Of a stretch of 42,032 bases of DNA, positions 9,290 through 18,613 are shown piece by piece (position 1 is the stretch's first letter; every line of letters begins with the position of its first letter). Origin of the DNA: Hondaea fermentalgiana (taxonomy: Eukaryota; Sar; Bigyra; Thraustochytrida; Thraustochytriidae); the NCBI GenBank assembly GCA_014084085.1, contig NPFB01000088.1, positions 1 to 42,032 of the forward strand, given 5' to 3'. The position numbers were made by a program, and so were the translations under genes. The notes beneath the pieces are model-generated. The model was not told the DNA's origin. It searched no databases and was given only the letters and a program-made list of their open reading frames with translations.

Positions 9290-11662
9290 ATGAATCGGAT
9301 GCTGGGCCGAGGAGATGATCGACACGTGCAGCAAGCATCGCGGCGGCGACCCAGAACCTCGGACAACGGCCCAAACAACAGGACCAGACGACACGAAGAG
9401 GAGGAGTACATCAGCCATGCAAGAAGACCTGTCGCGGATGTGCGCGGACGAGGAAACTGGCCTGCCACTGAGTATCAATCAGACGCAGGTGAAGATGCCC
9501 CGTACCTACGTGCCGAGTTCGAAAAGGCCTGCATTCGGGAGGGGCTTACAAAGGCACCGTCCGAGGTCGTGGCCGCGCTATGCATGATTGACGAGGGGGA
9601 CGACACCAATTTTGGCAGTCATAGAAACAGTGTAAAAGAAAAGCGCACGTCCAAAGGAGCATTGCTTCTGGACGAGAGCAAAAGCATCTCGCCAGCCGTT
9701 TTGAGAGCTTTGAGCAGAATCCCAGACCAGCTCGATGCGAACATGAGCGCAATTCGTGTCTTGGATCTACATCATTGTCCTCTCGGTGTCGATGCCATGC
9801 GTGCTTTGGGATCGAGCCTTGTGAGCCGTCACGGACTCGAAAGCTTGAGTCTTGCCAAGTGTCTCGACGCAGCGGACTTGCTCGATGGCATGGAGGGCCT
9901 TGCCGAGAGTCTCGAAGCCAGCTTGCACGGTGCGGAGCTGGAGAGTCTAGAACTTGTCGATTGCCCTCTCGACGCAGCTGGAGATCGGGCGTTGCATGCA
10001 TTTGCAGGTCGCGTGCTAAGTCGACTGACAAATCTTCGCTCGCTGCGACTGTCCTCGTGCGGGCTCACAGATGACGCAGTGCAAGAGATTGTGGCTGGTG
10101 TCTTGCGCGGCGCTCGCGACGTCAGAGCGGAAACGTCCAACCTAGCGCATTTGGATCTTTCCTCGAATCGCCTTGCGCGCCAAGGCGGGGCGGCCGCCAT
10201 TGCTCGTCTCCTCAATGAGGGCACCCCTCTTCGCGTGTTGTGTCTCGCGGACAATGATATCGGTGCGCAAGGCTTCGAAACAATTGCGAACGCGGTCCAT
10301 CGGTCAGGGACTCTGCGCTTTCTTGATGCCTCTCGCACCGGCATCCCGTGTGTTGCAGCCATTCGAAGTCTCGTCGAGTATCTGCAAGATGATGGAAAGT
10401 GCGCTCTTGAGGTGCTGAAGCTCCAAGAATGTACCACCGCAGTCGACGCACGTTGTGTGGAGCTCCTCGGCGCCGCCCTTGCAATGAACGCCTCTGTGCG
10501 CGAGGTTGACCTGCGCAATCCGCGCCATTTGGCCACATGCAATGAGGCAGCGCTCATCACTCTCGCTGAATGTCTGGGCACGAACTCGACTCTGGCAACG
10601 TTGTCCCTGGGTGAAATTGACGAAGACGTAATGACGCCTGCAGAGGCGCACGACGCTCTTGCTCCCTTGCGACGTATTCTCGTGCTCAATGCAAAACTTG
10701 ACGCACTTCTCAAGAGCCGCACGGCTGCAGCTGGCGCAGAAGCGGCTCGAGCTCGGTCTGTGGTTTCGTCATCTGCAGCTGCGAACTCGGGCCGCCTATC
10801 TAGCCACAGCAGCAGCAGCAGCAACGGAAGCAGCAACGGAAGTTACGACAGTGACTCCCGATCTGAAAACAATCGGGCTCTGGCGCGTAATGTAGTGGAC
10901 TCGATCCGATCGCAAGACCGCAAAAATTCTCAAGACGCGCATCGCACAAGATGTCCCGATAGCGATTCAAGTGCAATGCAAATGGTGCAGGAGCTACGCA
11001 CTGCGCTACGCGCGGTTCGTGATCGCACGGATCGTCATCATGTGGAAATCGAAGATCGCGTCTCTGCGAGACTCTTTGAGCTCGACAGTCGGGTTTCCAC
11101 AATTTCTAACAGACAATTTCCGAAAAGTACTCATGCTTCGCAAGAGCCTCTATGGAACGACGAGATGCAAAGGCGCACCGATAATGTGGAAGCTCGACTT
11201 CAGCACGCTGGCGAGCAAACTTCTCGCGTGGGAGAATTCGCCAAGACGTTACGAAGCCAAGTCTCCGACATGGCAGCTTCGTTGGCAAAAGAAGCTGAGG
11301 CGCATTCCGAAAGCCTCACCTTTGATGAAAATGCTGTGTACAATGGCGGCCGTCATGAAAGAGCAAATTTCTTTGATGAGCGTCTTCGGCAATGCGAGCA
11401 ACGTATTGCCAGTGTACTGGATAAAGCCTTTGGTGATGCCGAGCAGGAGGTGACGCAGCTCCAGCGTACTTTTTCGCATGACTTTGACAAGAAGCAAGAT
11501 ATTTGGCGCAAGCGCCTCGAAGCACAATTTGCTCAGGTCGTAGATCGTGTTGACCTATTGGAGCAGAGCGTCGTTACGCTGCATGACGAAAACATCCTCG
11601 CCCTCGAGACGCTGCTGCAGGACCGTCGACAGCGCTCTCGCCGCGACAGTCGGCGCAGATAG
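9290..11662 (+). CDS. Leucine-rich repeat (RNI-type) and coiled-coil protein
   Basis: 790 residues. Residues 1-60 are basic and disordered. About 138-443 carry ribonuclease-inhibitor-type leucine-rich repeats (recurring L-x-x-L-x-L-x-x-C/N-x-L, for example V-L-D-L-H-H-C-P-L, H-L-D-L-S-S-N-R-L and V-L-C-L-A-D-N-D-I). These form a solenoid that normally binds proteins. A Ser/Asn-rich linker follows (about 500-525), then a long helical, coiled-coil-prone segment (about 560-783) and a final Arg/Ser-rich end. The frame is open upstream to 9080, but that part is Arg/Ala low complexity; the ATG at 9290 is the first with normal coding composition. The FAN1 gene follows on the same strand after 202 bases. 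RNI-LRR plus coiled coil is common in flagellar and centrosomal proteins, but no specific role can be assigned. Confidence 0.8.
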   Translation: MNRMLGRGDDRHVQQASRRRPRTSDNGPNNRTRRHEEEEYISHARRPVADVRGRGNWPATEYQSDAGEDAPYLRAEFEKACIREGLTKAPSEVVAALCMIDEGDDTNFGSHRNSVKEKRTSKGALLLDESKSISPAVLRALSRIPDQLDANMSAIRVLDLHHCPLGVDAMRALGSSLVSRHGLESLSLAKCLDAADLLDGMEGLAESLEASLHGAELESLELVDCPLDAAGDRALHAFAGRVLSRLTNLRSLRLSSCGLTDDAVQEIVAGVLRGARDVRAETSNLAHLDLSSNRLARQGGAAAIARLLNEGTPLRVLCLADNDIGAQGFETIANAVHRSGTLRFLDASRTGIPCVAAIRSLVEYLQDDGKCALEVLKLQECTTAVDARCVELLGAALAMNASVREVDLRNPRHLATCNEAALITLAECLGTNSTLATLSLGEIDEDVMTPAEAHDALAPLRRILVLNAKLDALLKSRTAAAGAEAARARSVVSSSAAANSGRLSSHSSSSSNGSSNGSYDSDSRSENNRALARNVVDSIRSQDRKNSQDAHRTRCPDSDSSAMQMVQELRTALRAVRDRTDRHHVEIEDRVSARLFELDSRVSTISNRQFPKSTHASQEPLWNDEMQRRTDNVEARLQHAGEQTSRVGEFAKTLRSQVSDMAASLAKEAEAHSESLTFDENAVYNGGRHERANFFDERLRQCEQRIASVLDKAFGDAEQEVTQLQRTFSHDFDKKQDIWRKRLEAQFAQVVDRVDLLEQSVVTLHDENILALETLLQDRRQRSRRDSRRR

Positions 11663-11864
11663 GTTATTACAGCGAGGTCCTTTACAAATGTGCCACCGTT
11701 GCCGCAATGGTGGGGTGGGCCGTAGTATACTGCATGCAGCCACCCGAATCGCCAGCGCCGGCGTTGAGTAAATGTCACCGGTCCATCCTTAGTAAACCTT
11801 GACCACAATTTTACAATTCATCAACGCTCCTTGGGGCGCCTTGCGTCTTGTTTGTGTCTGCGCG

Positions 11865-14800
11865 ATGGCGGATGACGCCAGACCAGAGCGCGGCGGCGCG
11901 GAGGGTAGCCCTGTGTCCCGGCGCAAGCGACGCAAGCGACGCAGACAACAGAGTTTTCCGCAGGATGCGCTCGGAGCAAGTCTAGTGGCGCCGTCAGGCC
12001 CGTCGTCGTCCTCCTGTTCAATCCCATGGACGAAAGCCCTTGCGCTCGCGCAGGACGAGGCAGAGGGCTTGCAAAAAGAAGAAGAAGAAGGAGAAGACGT
12101 ACGCGTCATTGGTCAGTCCAACGAGGCGCCTGCGAGCGAGGACTCGCACAACAAAGCGGACCCTGGCCTCGACCGCAACCAAGCCTACAGGGAGCACCTG
12201 GAGCTGGTCCTGCGCACAGTATTCGTGGAACGCGAGGATTATTGTTCCCTTGCCACGCAAGAGGAGCGCGAGCAAATCGAATGCCTTCTCAACGAAGCCT
12301 CTGTTGACGCCAAGTCGCTTCTTGCAAGAATATTTCCTCGTCGAGGGCCGTGGTTCCGCGCATCACAGTTAGCCAGATATTTCGTCCCACGACGGCTTGC
12401 CGCCTCGACAATCTCAGAAGACGACAATGATGCAGATGCGCAGCAGGCTGCCTTGCGAGCTGAGAATGCTCTAAAGGAGCTTTGTCGCTTTGGTTTTGCG
12501 CAAAGCTTTGATGCACAACGTGCAAGTCTTGAGGAGGGTCTCTCGTTGGCCGAGGCCGTGCTTACTGCAGCTGAGCTCCAACAAGTACTGAAGCATGCCA
12601 AGCTTGACGGACGGCGACCGCGCGGAGCAGCCTCGGCCTCGGTGCGTCGCCGTGCCAGCAGTAGTAGTAGCAATAGCAGTAATCAGAGCACAAGTTGCAC
12701 TCGCCGCAGCATCGGAGATCAGAGCAAGAGCAAATCATGGCGGCGCGGCAGCAAGAGCAGAACAGAAGAACGGGCAAAATGCGACGAAGGTTACGCAACC
12801 AAGGCCGAGGCGATTGCGAGACTTCGATTTGCGGGCAAATCGCAGCGCACCGTCTTTGGCCATGGCTTGCCCGTGGCACGGCTCATTACCCGTGTCGCCA
12901 AGGACGAAATGGTGGCAATCCAGAGCCAGCCCCTTGGCCTTTTACAACGCGCTTTCTCCTTGTATTATCTGACAGCGTCGATGTCTTCATTCCAGCGCGT
13001 ACAGGATGGATCATCGACGCGTGCAGCAGGTGAAGCCACTTCGTTGCATTTTCCTGGTCTTCTCGCAAGTTTTGGCAAGTTACGTTTTGCAGACTATACA
13101 TGCAAAACAGAATGGCCTATTTTCCGTGATAGACGTGCGCTCGATGCGTACGAATTGGCTGTTGCGCTACGCACGTGGCTTGAGGTATGGGTGCCAGCAT
13201 ATACATCACAATCATCATTATCATCATCGTCGTCGTTGATGGAGCCGGACACCGTGCCTCCCGAGGAAACGCTCAAAGCGTCTTCTCCCGAGGTGATCAG
13301 CCTGCTTTGCGACGATGAAGACGACGACGATGATGCAAAGGTCAGCGTGGTGGATGAGAATAGTGCCAAGAATGAGATCAATGTAGAGGCTGGAACATCG
13401 ACTGAGCCATCGTCTTGTGTTGCTCTTCAAGAGGTGAAAGGAGAAGCAAGAGATGTGACGCGAGGCTCATCGCCGAACAAGACTAGTCACGAGATGAAAG
13501 CAGAAACAAGACATGAGACAGATCCGAGTCGGACAAATTGTGAAAACGTCACGGCCCAGACCAGTAAATTTAATTCCGACAGCAAGGCGTCCATGTCAAC
13601 ATCTGCCGTCGACATCATCATTGACATTGTCAGCGACGATGAAAAACAATCAATTGGTGACGCAGGAGAAAATCCGAGCATTTCCAATGCAGAAAAAGTG
13701 GTGCAACGGAGACTGACCGAAGGTCGACGCGAGACTGCAACGCGCCAGTCTCCCCACACGTCCGTATTTGACCTACGCGCGTCTAGTGCGATCAAAGAGC
13801 TCAAGCTCGATATGTGCACAGCACAAGAAGTGGTCAATATACTGATCCCATATCTGGAAGAGTGCGTCATCAGCGAAGAATCCGCAAGCGTCTCGGGCAA
13901 TGCACCGCGGTTTCTAGCCCAATTTCGCGCGAGCTACGCGCTGGCTGAAGCCATATCGACTGGCATTGAATGGATTGAGAAGGCGCACGACTACAAGGAG
14001 GCGGCGCGGCGCTGGCAGGATCTCTTGCGCCTGCAAACCTCGCATCGACGGCGAGGATACTGGTACAACCGACTTTCAATTGACCAAAAGCATCTGGGAG
14101 CAAGTCAAGCTGCGGCAGAGACGTTGGTGGCGTGTTTGCTTGATCGAAGCGTGCCTGAGCACAGCGCGCACCGCATTGAGGCGGAGAAACGTCTGACCAA
14201 GTTATTGCGGAATCGAACGACGGCGGCCTCTCTTCCGCATGCGAAAAACGTGCTCACAAGCCAGTCCGGCAACAATGGGGATATGCAGGTGTCAGAGATT
14301 ACCATCTTTGGAAGACGCCGCGCCTCGGCGCAAGGACGCCGACCGAGGGTGGGTGAACGCTGCGAGTTTTTCAGCGCCGAGGATACGCCATCCATGTACT
14401 GTCACGTGGAGGAGTTTGTGCTGGAACACTTTGAGCAGACCGGAGGTTGGCTTGGCATGCATTGCGAAGGTCAGATTTTCCGCGCACTATTTGCCATTTT
14501 CATGTGGGACGCCATCTTTGACGAAGGCGTCCCGGACGTCTTTCAGACGCCATTTCAGCACGGTCCTCTCGATTTATTTCATTGCAGTGGGGTTTTTGTT
14601 GACGCGCGTCGTGCCAAGATTGAGGCTATATTGGGCGACCTGCAAAGCGCGTCGTCGGCGTCTCTTGCGCAGCGCGCAAAGACCTCGTGGGATGCCCACG
14701 AGGGCGTGCAAGTTTGCGGGATGCGCTGGGACGCGTATCCGCGCGAGACTCTGGCCTGTGTGGCGGCGTGCATCGGGCCCAAGGTGTTAGTTGCGATTCT

Positions 14801-15221
14801 TCGCAGATTGTGCGAGGACTACAACCACTGGGCTGGCGGCGGTCCGGATCTCTTGTTGTATCGCGTGTCACGTGCTCCGTCTCTGGTGGCCAATGAAGCC
14901 CGCCCCGACCTCGAAGAAATCGACAATCTCAATCTCGAGGTTCGTCCCATCGATATTGTGAGCAAGGCCTTGCCGCCGACATCTTCTGCGGCGGCCGAGC
15001 AGCAGCAGCAGCAGCAGCAGCGAGGCCGGCGCGCGGCACGGCACGTGCAGCCCTTGGACTTTTCCGAGTCGACGGAGACTGGAGTCGAGCTACGTTTCGA
15101 GGCGTGGTTCCTGGAGGTCAAGTCGGAGACCGACCGGCTGAGCCACAAGCAGTCGGGCTGGCTCCGGTACCTGGAGTCTGCAGGCGCGCGCGCTGGCGTC
15201 TGCCACGTGCGTGCGAGCTGA
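11865..15221 (+). CDS. FAN1: FAN1-type structure-specific nuclease (VRR_NUC)
   Basis: 1118 residues, a homologue of Fanconi-associated nuclease 1, which cuts 5' flaps and unhooks interstrand crosslinks in the nucleus. Visible parts: a basic stretch R-R-K-R-R-K-R-R-R near residue 19 (nuclear localisation); the FAN1 N-terminal domain; a SAP-like DNA-binding segment with an internal Ser/Arg-rich insertion (about 248-330); a TPR-like region (about 640-800, with R-R-R-G-Y-W-Y-N-R-L); and the VRR_NUC domain (about 840-1118). Catalytic residues are Glu868 (H-C-E-G), Asp995 (G-P-D-L) and Glu1084/Lys1086 (L-E-V-K), followed by the family signature D-R-L-S-H-K-Q. Asp995 and Glu1084 are 89 apart instead of about 15, because of a polyGln-containing insertion. 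The UBZ finger of animal FAN1 is not seen. The ATG at 11865 is the first in frame; upstream there is only a TTG. Confidence 0.92.
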   Translation: MADDARPERGGAEGSPVSRRKRRKRRRQQSFPQDALGASLVAPSGPSSSSCSIPWTKALALAQDEAEGLQKEEEEGEDVRVIGQSNEAPASEDSHNKADPGLDRNQAYREHLELVLRTVFVEREDYCSLATQEEREQIECLLNEASVDAKSLLARIFPRRGPWFRASQLARYFVPRRLAASTISEDDNDADAQQAALRAENALKELCRFGFAQSFDAQRASLEEGLSLAEAVLTAAELQQVLKHAKLDGRRPRGAASASVRRRASSSSSNSSNQSTSCTRRSIGDQSKSKSWRRGSKSRTEERAKCDEGYATKAEAIARLRFAGKSQRTVFGHGLPVARLITRVAKDEMVAIQSQPLGLLQRAFSLYYLTASMSSFQRVQDGSSTRAAGEATSLHFPGLLASFGKLRFADYTCKTEWPIFRDRRALDAYELAVALRTWLEVWVPAYTSQSSLSSSSSLMEPDTVPPEETLKASSPEVISLLCDDEDDDDDAKVSVVDENSAKNEINVEAGTSTEPSSCVALQEVKGEARDVTRGSSPNKTSHEMKAETRHETDPSRTNCENVTAQTSKFNSDSKASMSTSAVDIIIDIVSDDEKQSIGDAGENPSISNAEKVVQRRLTEGRRETATRQSPHTSVFDLRASSAIKELKLDMCTAQEVVNILIPYLEECVISEESASVSGNAPRFLAQFRASYALAEAISTGIEWIEKAHDYKEAARRWQDLLRLQTSHRRRGYWYNRLSIDQKHLGASQAAAETLVACLLDRSVPEHSAHRIEAEKRLTKLLRNRTTAASLPHAKNVLTSQSGNNGDMQVSEITIFGRRRASAQGRRPRVGERCEFFSAEDTPSMYCHVEEFVLEHFEQTGGWLGMHCEGQIFRALFAIFMWDAIFDEGVPDVFQTPFQHGPLDLFHCSGVFVDARRAKIEAILGDLQSASSASLAQRAKTSWDAHEGVQVCGMRWDAYPRETLACVAACIGPKVLVAILRRLCEDYNHWAGGGPDLLLYRVSRAPSLVANEARPDLEEIDNLNLEVRPIDIVSKALPPTSSAAAEQQQQQQQRGRRAARHVQPLDFSESTETGVELRFEAWFLEVKSETDRLSHKQSGWLRYLESAGARAGVCHVRAS
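15001..15022 (+). repeat. CAG repeat (polyGln) inside the FAN1 nuclease domain
   Basis: A short run of CAG codons encoding about seven glutamines, located in the insertion between the catalytic Asp995 and Glu1084 of the FAN1 homologue. Confidence 0.85.
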
Positions 15222-16619
15222 CCATGCCGCAGTCGCTGCCTCCTCCCCTGAGACAGATCGCCAAAAACTTATTTTAGGCACGTACAGGCCTACTAGGTTT
15301 TCTTCTGCTTTTTTTCAGTTCAGATCTTGGGACGCGCAGAATGTGAGGTTAGATTGGGGGGGACGAATTTTCTTTTCGTATAAGCCAAGAAAGCTTGCGA
15401 GAGAAGAGCAGAGCAAAGCAGAGTCGAGACTCCGCGTCGTGCGGCCACCGCGTCCCGCGCAAAAGACGGCCTCGTGCGGCAGCGCGGCTGGCAGAGGTGC
15501 AGCGGGCCGGTTCCTCACAGTCAAAGTCTGCTGGAAATTTCGATCGAAGGCCGGCACGGGCGCGACGGTGCCGAGGAAAGACACAGGGAAGGCAAGTCCT
15601 ATTGCCCCGGTTCCGGTGCGTTCTGCACGCCAATATTCGCACTTTGATCGCTCTTTGTAACGCTCCCGCGACCGAAGCAGACCCGGCCAGAACCTTTCCA
15701 GCGTCGCACTGGCCCTCCGACACTCGGCGTGCGTCTCCTCCAGACAGCCACATCTCCGCGCACACCCTCCTCCCGCGCTCACTGAGCGTTCCGGCGAGAA
15801 CGGCCTCTCTCGCGTGCCGCAGAGGCGCGTGTCTGCTGCGGCGGCAGTGGAGAGGAGGGCGCGAAGGTGCGGAAACCGCTCCCCGCGGGAGAGGGGCCAC
15901 GTCCAGTGGGCGCGGCCCGTCTCGGTTGGACCGACCGGCCGCTGTTGACTTTTTCCTTCCTTCCTTCCAGCCTCCCCCCCTTCCTTCCGCGTTTTTCTCC
16001 CCCCGCCCGCCACCGCAAACGCGCTGCAGGCCGCACCGGCGTCGCGACCGTCTCTGCGCAGACGCCTCCGCTGCCTTCCCGGGCGGAGGCGTCTGCGTGC
16101 GTGTCCAGCCGCCTGGCCGCTGCGACTTGGAGCGGCGGCCTGGCCGGCGGCAAAGATTTTATTTTGTTCTGCTCTGTTCTGTTTTGTTTTGTTTTGCTTC
16201 TTTTGTTTCCTTTCCCGGCCAATGCAGCAGTTTCTCGCTCCAGTGGCCGCGCGCGCCTGCAAGTGGGGCACGGGGCGCTTACAAGTGGAGTATCGCTCCG
16301 GCAAGTGGCGCAGGGCCCGCAGTGCGATCTGCTCCGCCGCCAGGATTCAAAACCGGCCGCTGCAAGGCTCCAGAAGGATCCGCGCAAGGGGCTATAGCGC
16401 GGGTGCGCCAGTGTAGCGGCGCGGCGCGAAGTGGAGATTGCGCGCGAAAGTCCACTTGCGGCCGGCGCGCGACTGCCGCGCAGAGTTTGAATCCTGCGAG
16501 CGAAAGCAAAGCGGCGCAGAGAAGAGCAAATCCCTTTCGCACCAGACCCACGTACGTAGCGCAGCGCGGCGAGGACGCGAGCTCGGCGGGCAAGCGGGGA
16601 AGGAGGCGGCGGAGGAGCA

Positions 16620-16692
16620 GGAGAAGGCGCGCGGAGAAGGCGCGCGAGAGCGGCGCGGAGAAGGCGCGTCTGTGCGCGGAGAAGGCGCGCGG
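16620..16692. repeat. GGAGAAGGCGCG-type minisatellite
   Basis: Four imperfect copies of GGAGAAGGCGCG, spaced by GC-rich filler of varying length. Confidence 0.75.
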
Positions 16693-16938
16693 GACGAGCG
16701 GAGATGGCGAGGATGGATGGATGGATGAAGGGCGCGTGAGGCCGAGGCGAAGAACGGCGACGCGGAGAGAAGGCGGGCGGCGAGGGGAGACGAGGCCAGG
16801 CCAGGCCAGGCGCGGGGAGACGAAGGCGGGAGCGAGAGAGAAGACCGCGCCGGGCGGGCGCGAGGGGAGATCGAGGAGGATCGCGGCGTTGCGAGCCACG
16901 GCGTCAGCAGTGAGGCGCAGCGCTCTTCTTCAGCAATC

Positions 16939-16945
<7 letters not shown>

Positions 16946-16978
<33 letters not shown>
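16946..16978. repeat. (TC)n dinucleotide microsatellite
   Basis: About 16 uninterrupted TC dinucleotides, followed by a short GT run. Confidence 0.95.
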
Positions 16979-16984
<6 letters not shown>

Positions 16985-17305
16985 CCCTCAATCTTTCTGT
17001 CTATGCGAAACTGCTTGGTGCCAGCGAAGCCAGGCTGGCTGGCGGGCGGGCGGGCGGGCGTCGACCAACGCCGCTAATGCAGGGCATGGCATGGCATGGG
17101 ATTGGCTCGGCACAGCAGGGACGGGGATGAGAGCGGAGGCCGAGAACGGTGATCGAGACAAATGTATGAGAGAACAAATTGACTAACGACCCAGCTTGTT
17201 ACTACTTGCGACCCACCTGAATGCGCCTTTACTTTCTTCACATCGAAAATAGAAACAGAGCAAGTCTCCGCCCCCTAGCAACTCTTTTCTCCCCAAATAA
17301 GCAAG

Positions 17306-18148
17306 ATGGCCCCCGTCAAGTTCCGCGATGTCGGCAGCGCCGCCAACGACCTCATCAACAATGACTACTGCTTTGACCGCAAGTTCAAGCTCAAGACCAA
17401 GAGCGTGAACGGCCTCGTCCTCACCACCGAGGGCACCCTCAAGCCCAAGGGCGTCGCCGGCAAGCTCTCCGCCGCCTTCAAGCCCTTCGATGGCATCACC
17501 ATGAAGAAGGTGTGCGTGACCACCGACGGCCGCTTCTCCACCGAGGCCTCCCTCGACAACGCCCTCGAGGGCGTGACCTTCACGGTCAAGGCCGAGGACG
17601 GCGCCAACAAGCCCCCCGCCGGCGAGCTCTGCGTCGACTACAAGTCTGGCAACGCCACCGTCAACACTAGCGTTGATGTGTGCGACGTCAACGGCCCCAC
17701 CCTCTACGGTGCGTCCACCCTCGCCTACGACAACTTCCTTCTCGGTGGCGAGATCCGCTACAACACCGGCTTCGATTCGACGGATGGGTCCCCGTCGGTC
17801 GTCGACTACAACGCCGCGCTCTCGTACCACGGCGGTGACTTCGTGGCTGCCCTTACCTCCAAGAAGAAGCTCTCTGACCTGACCTTCAACCTCCACCAGC
17901 GCTACTCCAAGGACATTGCCCTCGCCACCACCTACAACCACTCCTCCAAGCTCCTCACCGTCGGCGGTATCTACAAGCTCGACATGGCCACCGTGCTCCA
18001 GGGCAAGCTCAACTCCAAGGGTATTGTCTCGGCCAACGCCATCCAGATGGTCAGCCCGGGCGTCAAGCTCATCACCTCCGTCGAGGTCGACGCCAAGAAC
18101 TTTGCCGGTGACTCGCACAAGTTCGGTCTTCAGCTCCTCCTCGGCTAA
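17306..18148 (+). CDS. Mitochondrial VDAC-type porin
   Basis: 280 residues, the usual length of a voltage-dependent anion channel (eukaryotic porin, Porin_3 family). These form a 19-strand beta-barrel in the outer mitochondrial membrane and pass ATP, ADP and other metabolites. The N-terminus M-A-P-V-K-F-R-D-V-G is the characteristic start leading into the pore helix. It is followed by alternating polar/hydrophobic strands and a C-terminal beta-signal-like strand H-K-F-G-L-Q-L-L-L. Codon use is strongly biased to C- and G-ending codons (AAG, CTC, GCC, ACC), far more than in neighbouring genes, which suggests a highly expressed housekeeping gene. The ATG context AGCAAGATGG is favourable. No intron interrupts it. 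The LRR gene converges on it from the right, 465 bases away. Confidence 0.95.
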   Translation: MAPVKFRDVGSAANDLINNDYCFDRKFKLKTKSVNGLVLTTEGTLKPKGVAGKLSAAFKPFDGITMKKVCVTTDGRFSTEASLDNALEGVTFTVKAEDGANKPPAGELCVDYKSGNATVNTSVDVCDVNGPTLYGASTLAYDNFLLGGEIRYNTGFDSTDGSPSVVDYNAALSYHGGDFVAALTSKKKLSDLTFNLHQRYSKDIALATTYNHSSKLLTVGGIYKLDMATVLQGKLNSKGIVSANAIQMVSPGVKLITSVEVDAKNFAGDSHKFGLQLLLG

Positions 18149-18613
18149 GCGCCGTCTCTACAGACGTCCTCGGAAGGATCTTCGAAATATTCGAGCAACA
18201 ACAACCTAGCATAAGCCATCGGCACTGAGCCGAGCCGCGTAAATGCAGACATTTTTATCTTCCTTCGAACCCTCCTCGCGAATGTATTCACAGTGTCATA
18301 CATCGGCGAAACCTGGCCTCTTTTTCCCCGGGACGTTACTAGAAAACTGACTTGAGCGAGCATGAATGAGAATCCTATTGTTGTTGCCAATGGCTCGGCT
18401 TTGAAGAAAACTTCTGATGTTGACCTTTGCTCACGTACTTATACACCTTTGGAGAGCAGCGAAGGCATTCCGTCACAAAGCATTCCCATATTGCCCCACC
18501 CATAATACTGAGCGTTCTTTTTTATTTGCTTACAAATTTCATCAAACACAACCTGCACTGGGCAAGGCGGGTTGTCTAGCAACAAATTCTTCATCTTCTC
18601 CTCGCTTCTCTTT
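18149..18613. other. Convergent 3' spacer
   Basis: 465 bases between the convergent VDAC and LRR genes, so it should contain both 3' UTRs. It is less GC-rich than the flanking genes. No gene or repeat stands out. Confidence 0.5.

Larger units (their letters stand above)
15222..17305. other. GC-rich spacer upstream of VDAC, no credible gene
   Basis: 2.1 kb. Long open frames exist on both strands (up to 560 codons on plus, 329 on minus), but they overlap each other and encode Arg/Ala/Ser low complexity with no domain. They are probably a by-product of high GC. The stretch contains a TACAGGCCTA element (15283), a pyrimidine-rich T/G/C patch (16155-16205), GGAGAAGGCGCG-type tandem units (16620-16692), a TC dinucleotide run (16946-16978) and a GGGC run (17041-17061). 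The last 200 bases should hold the VDAC promoter and leader. Confidence 0.55.

Noticed and set aside
15315..16304. 329-codon minus-strand open frame
   Set aside because: It overlaps the plus frame over the same bases, is equally biased in composition, and shows no recognisable motif.
15395..17077. 560-codon plus-strand open frame
   Set aside because: The translation is Arg/Ala/Ser/Pro low complexity running through microsatellites, with a long opposing frame on the other strand and no domain; it is explained by high GC.
17183..18118. 311-codon minus-strand frame rich in Gly, Val and Glu
   Set aside because: Antisense shadow of the VDAC gene caused by its C/G-ending codon bias.
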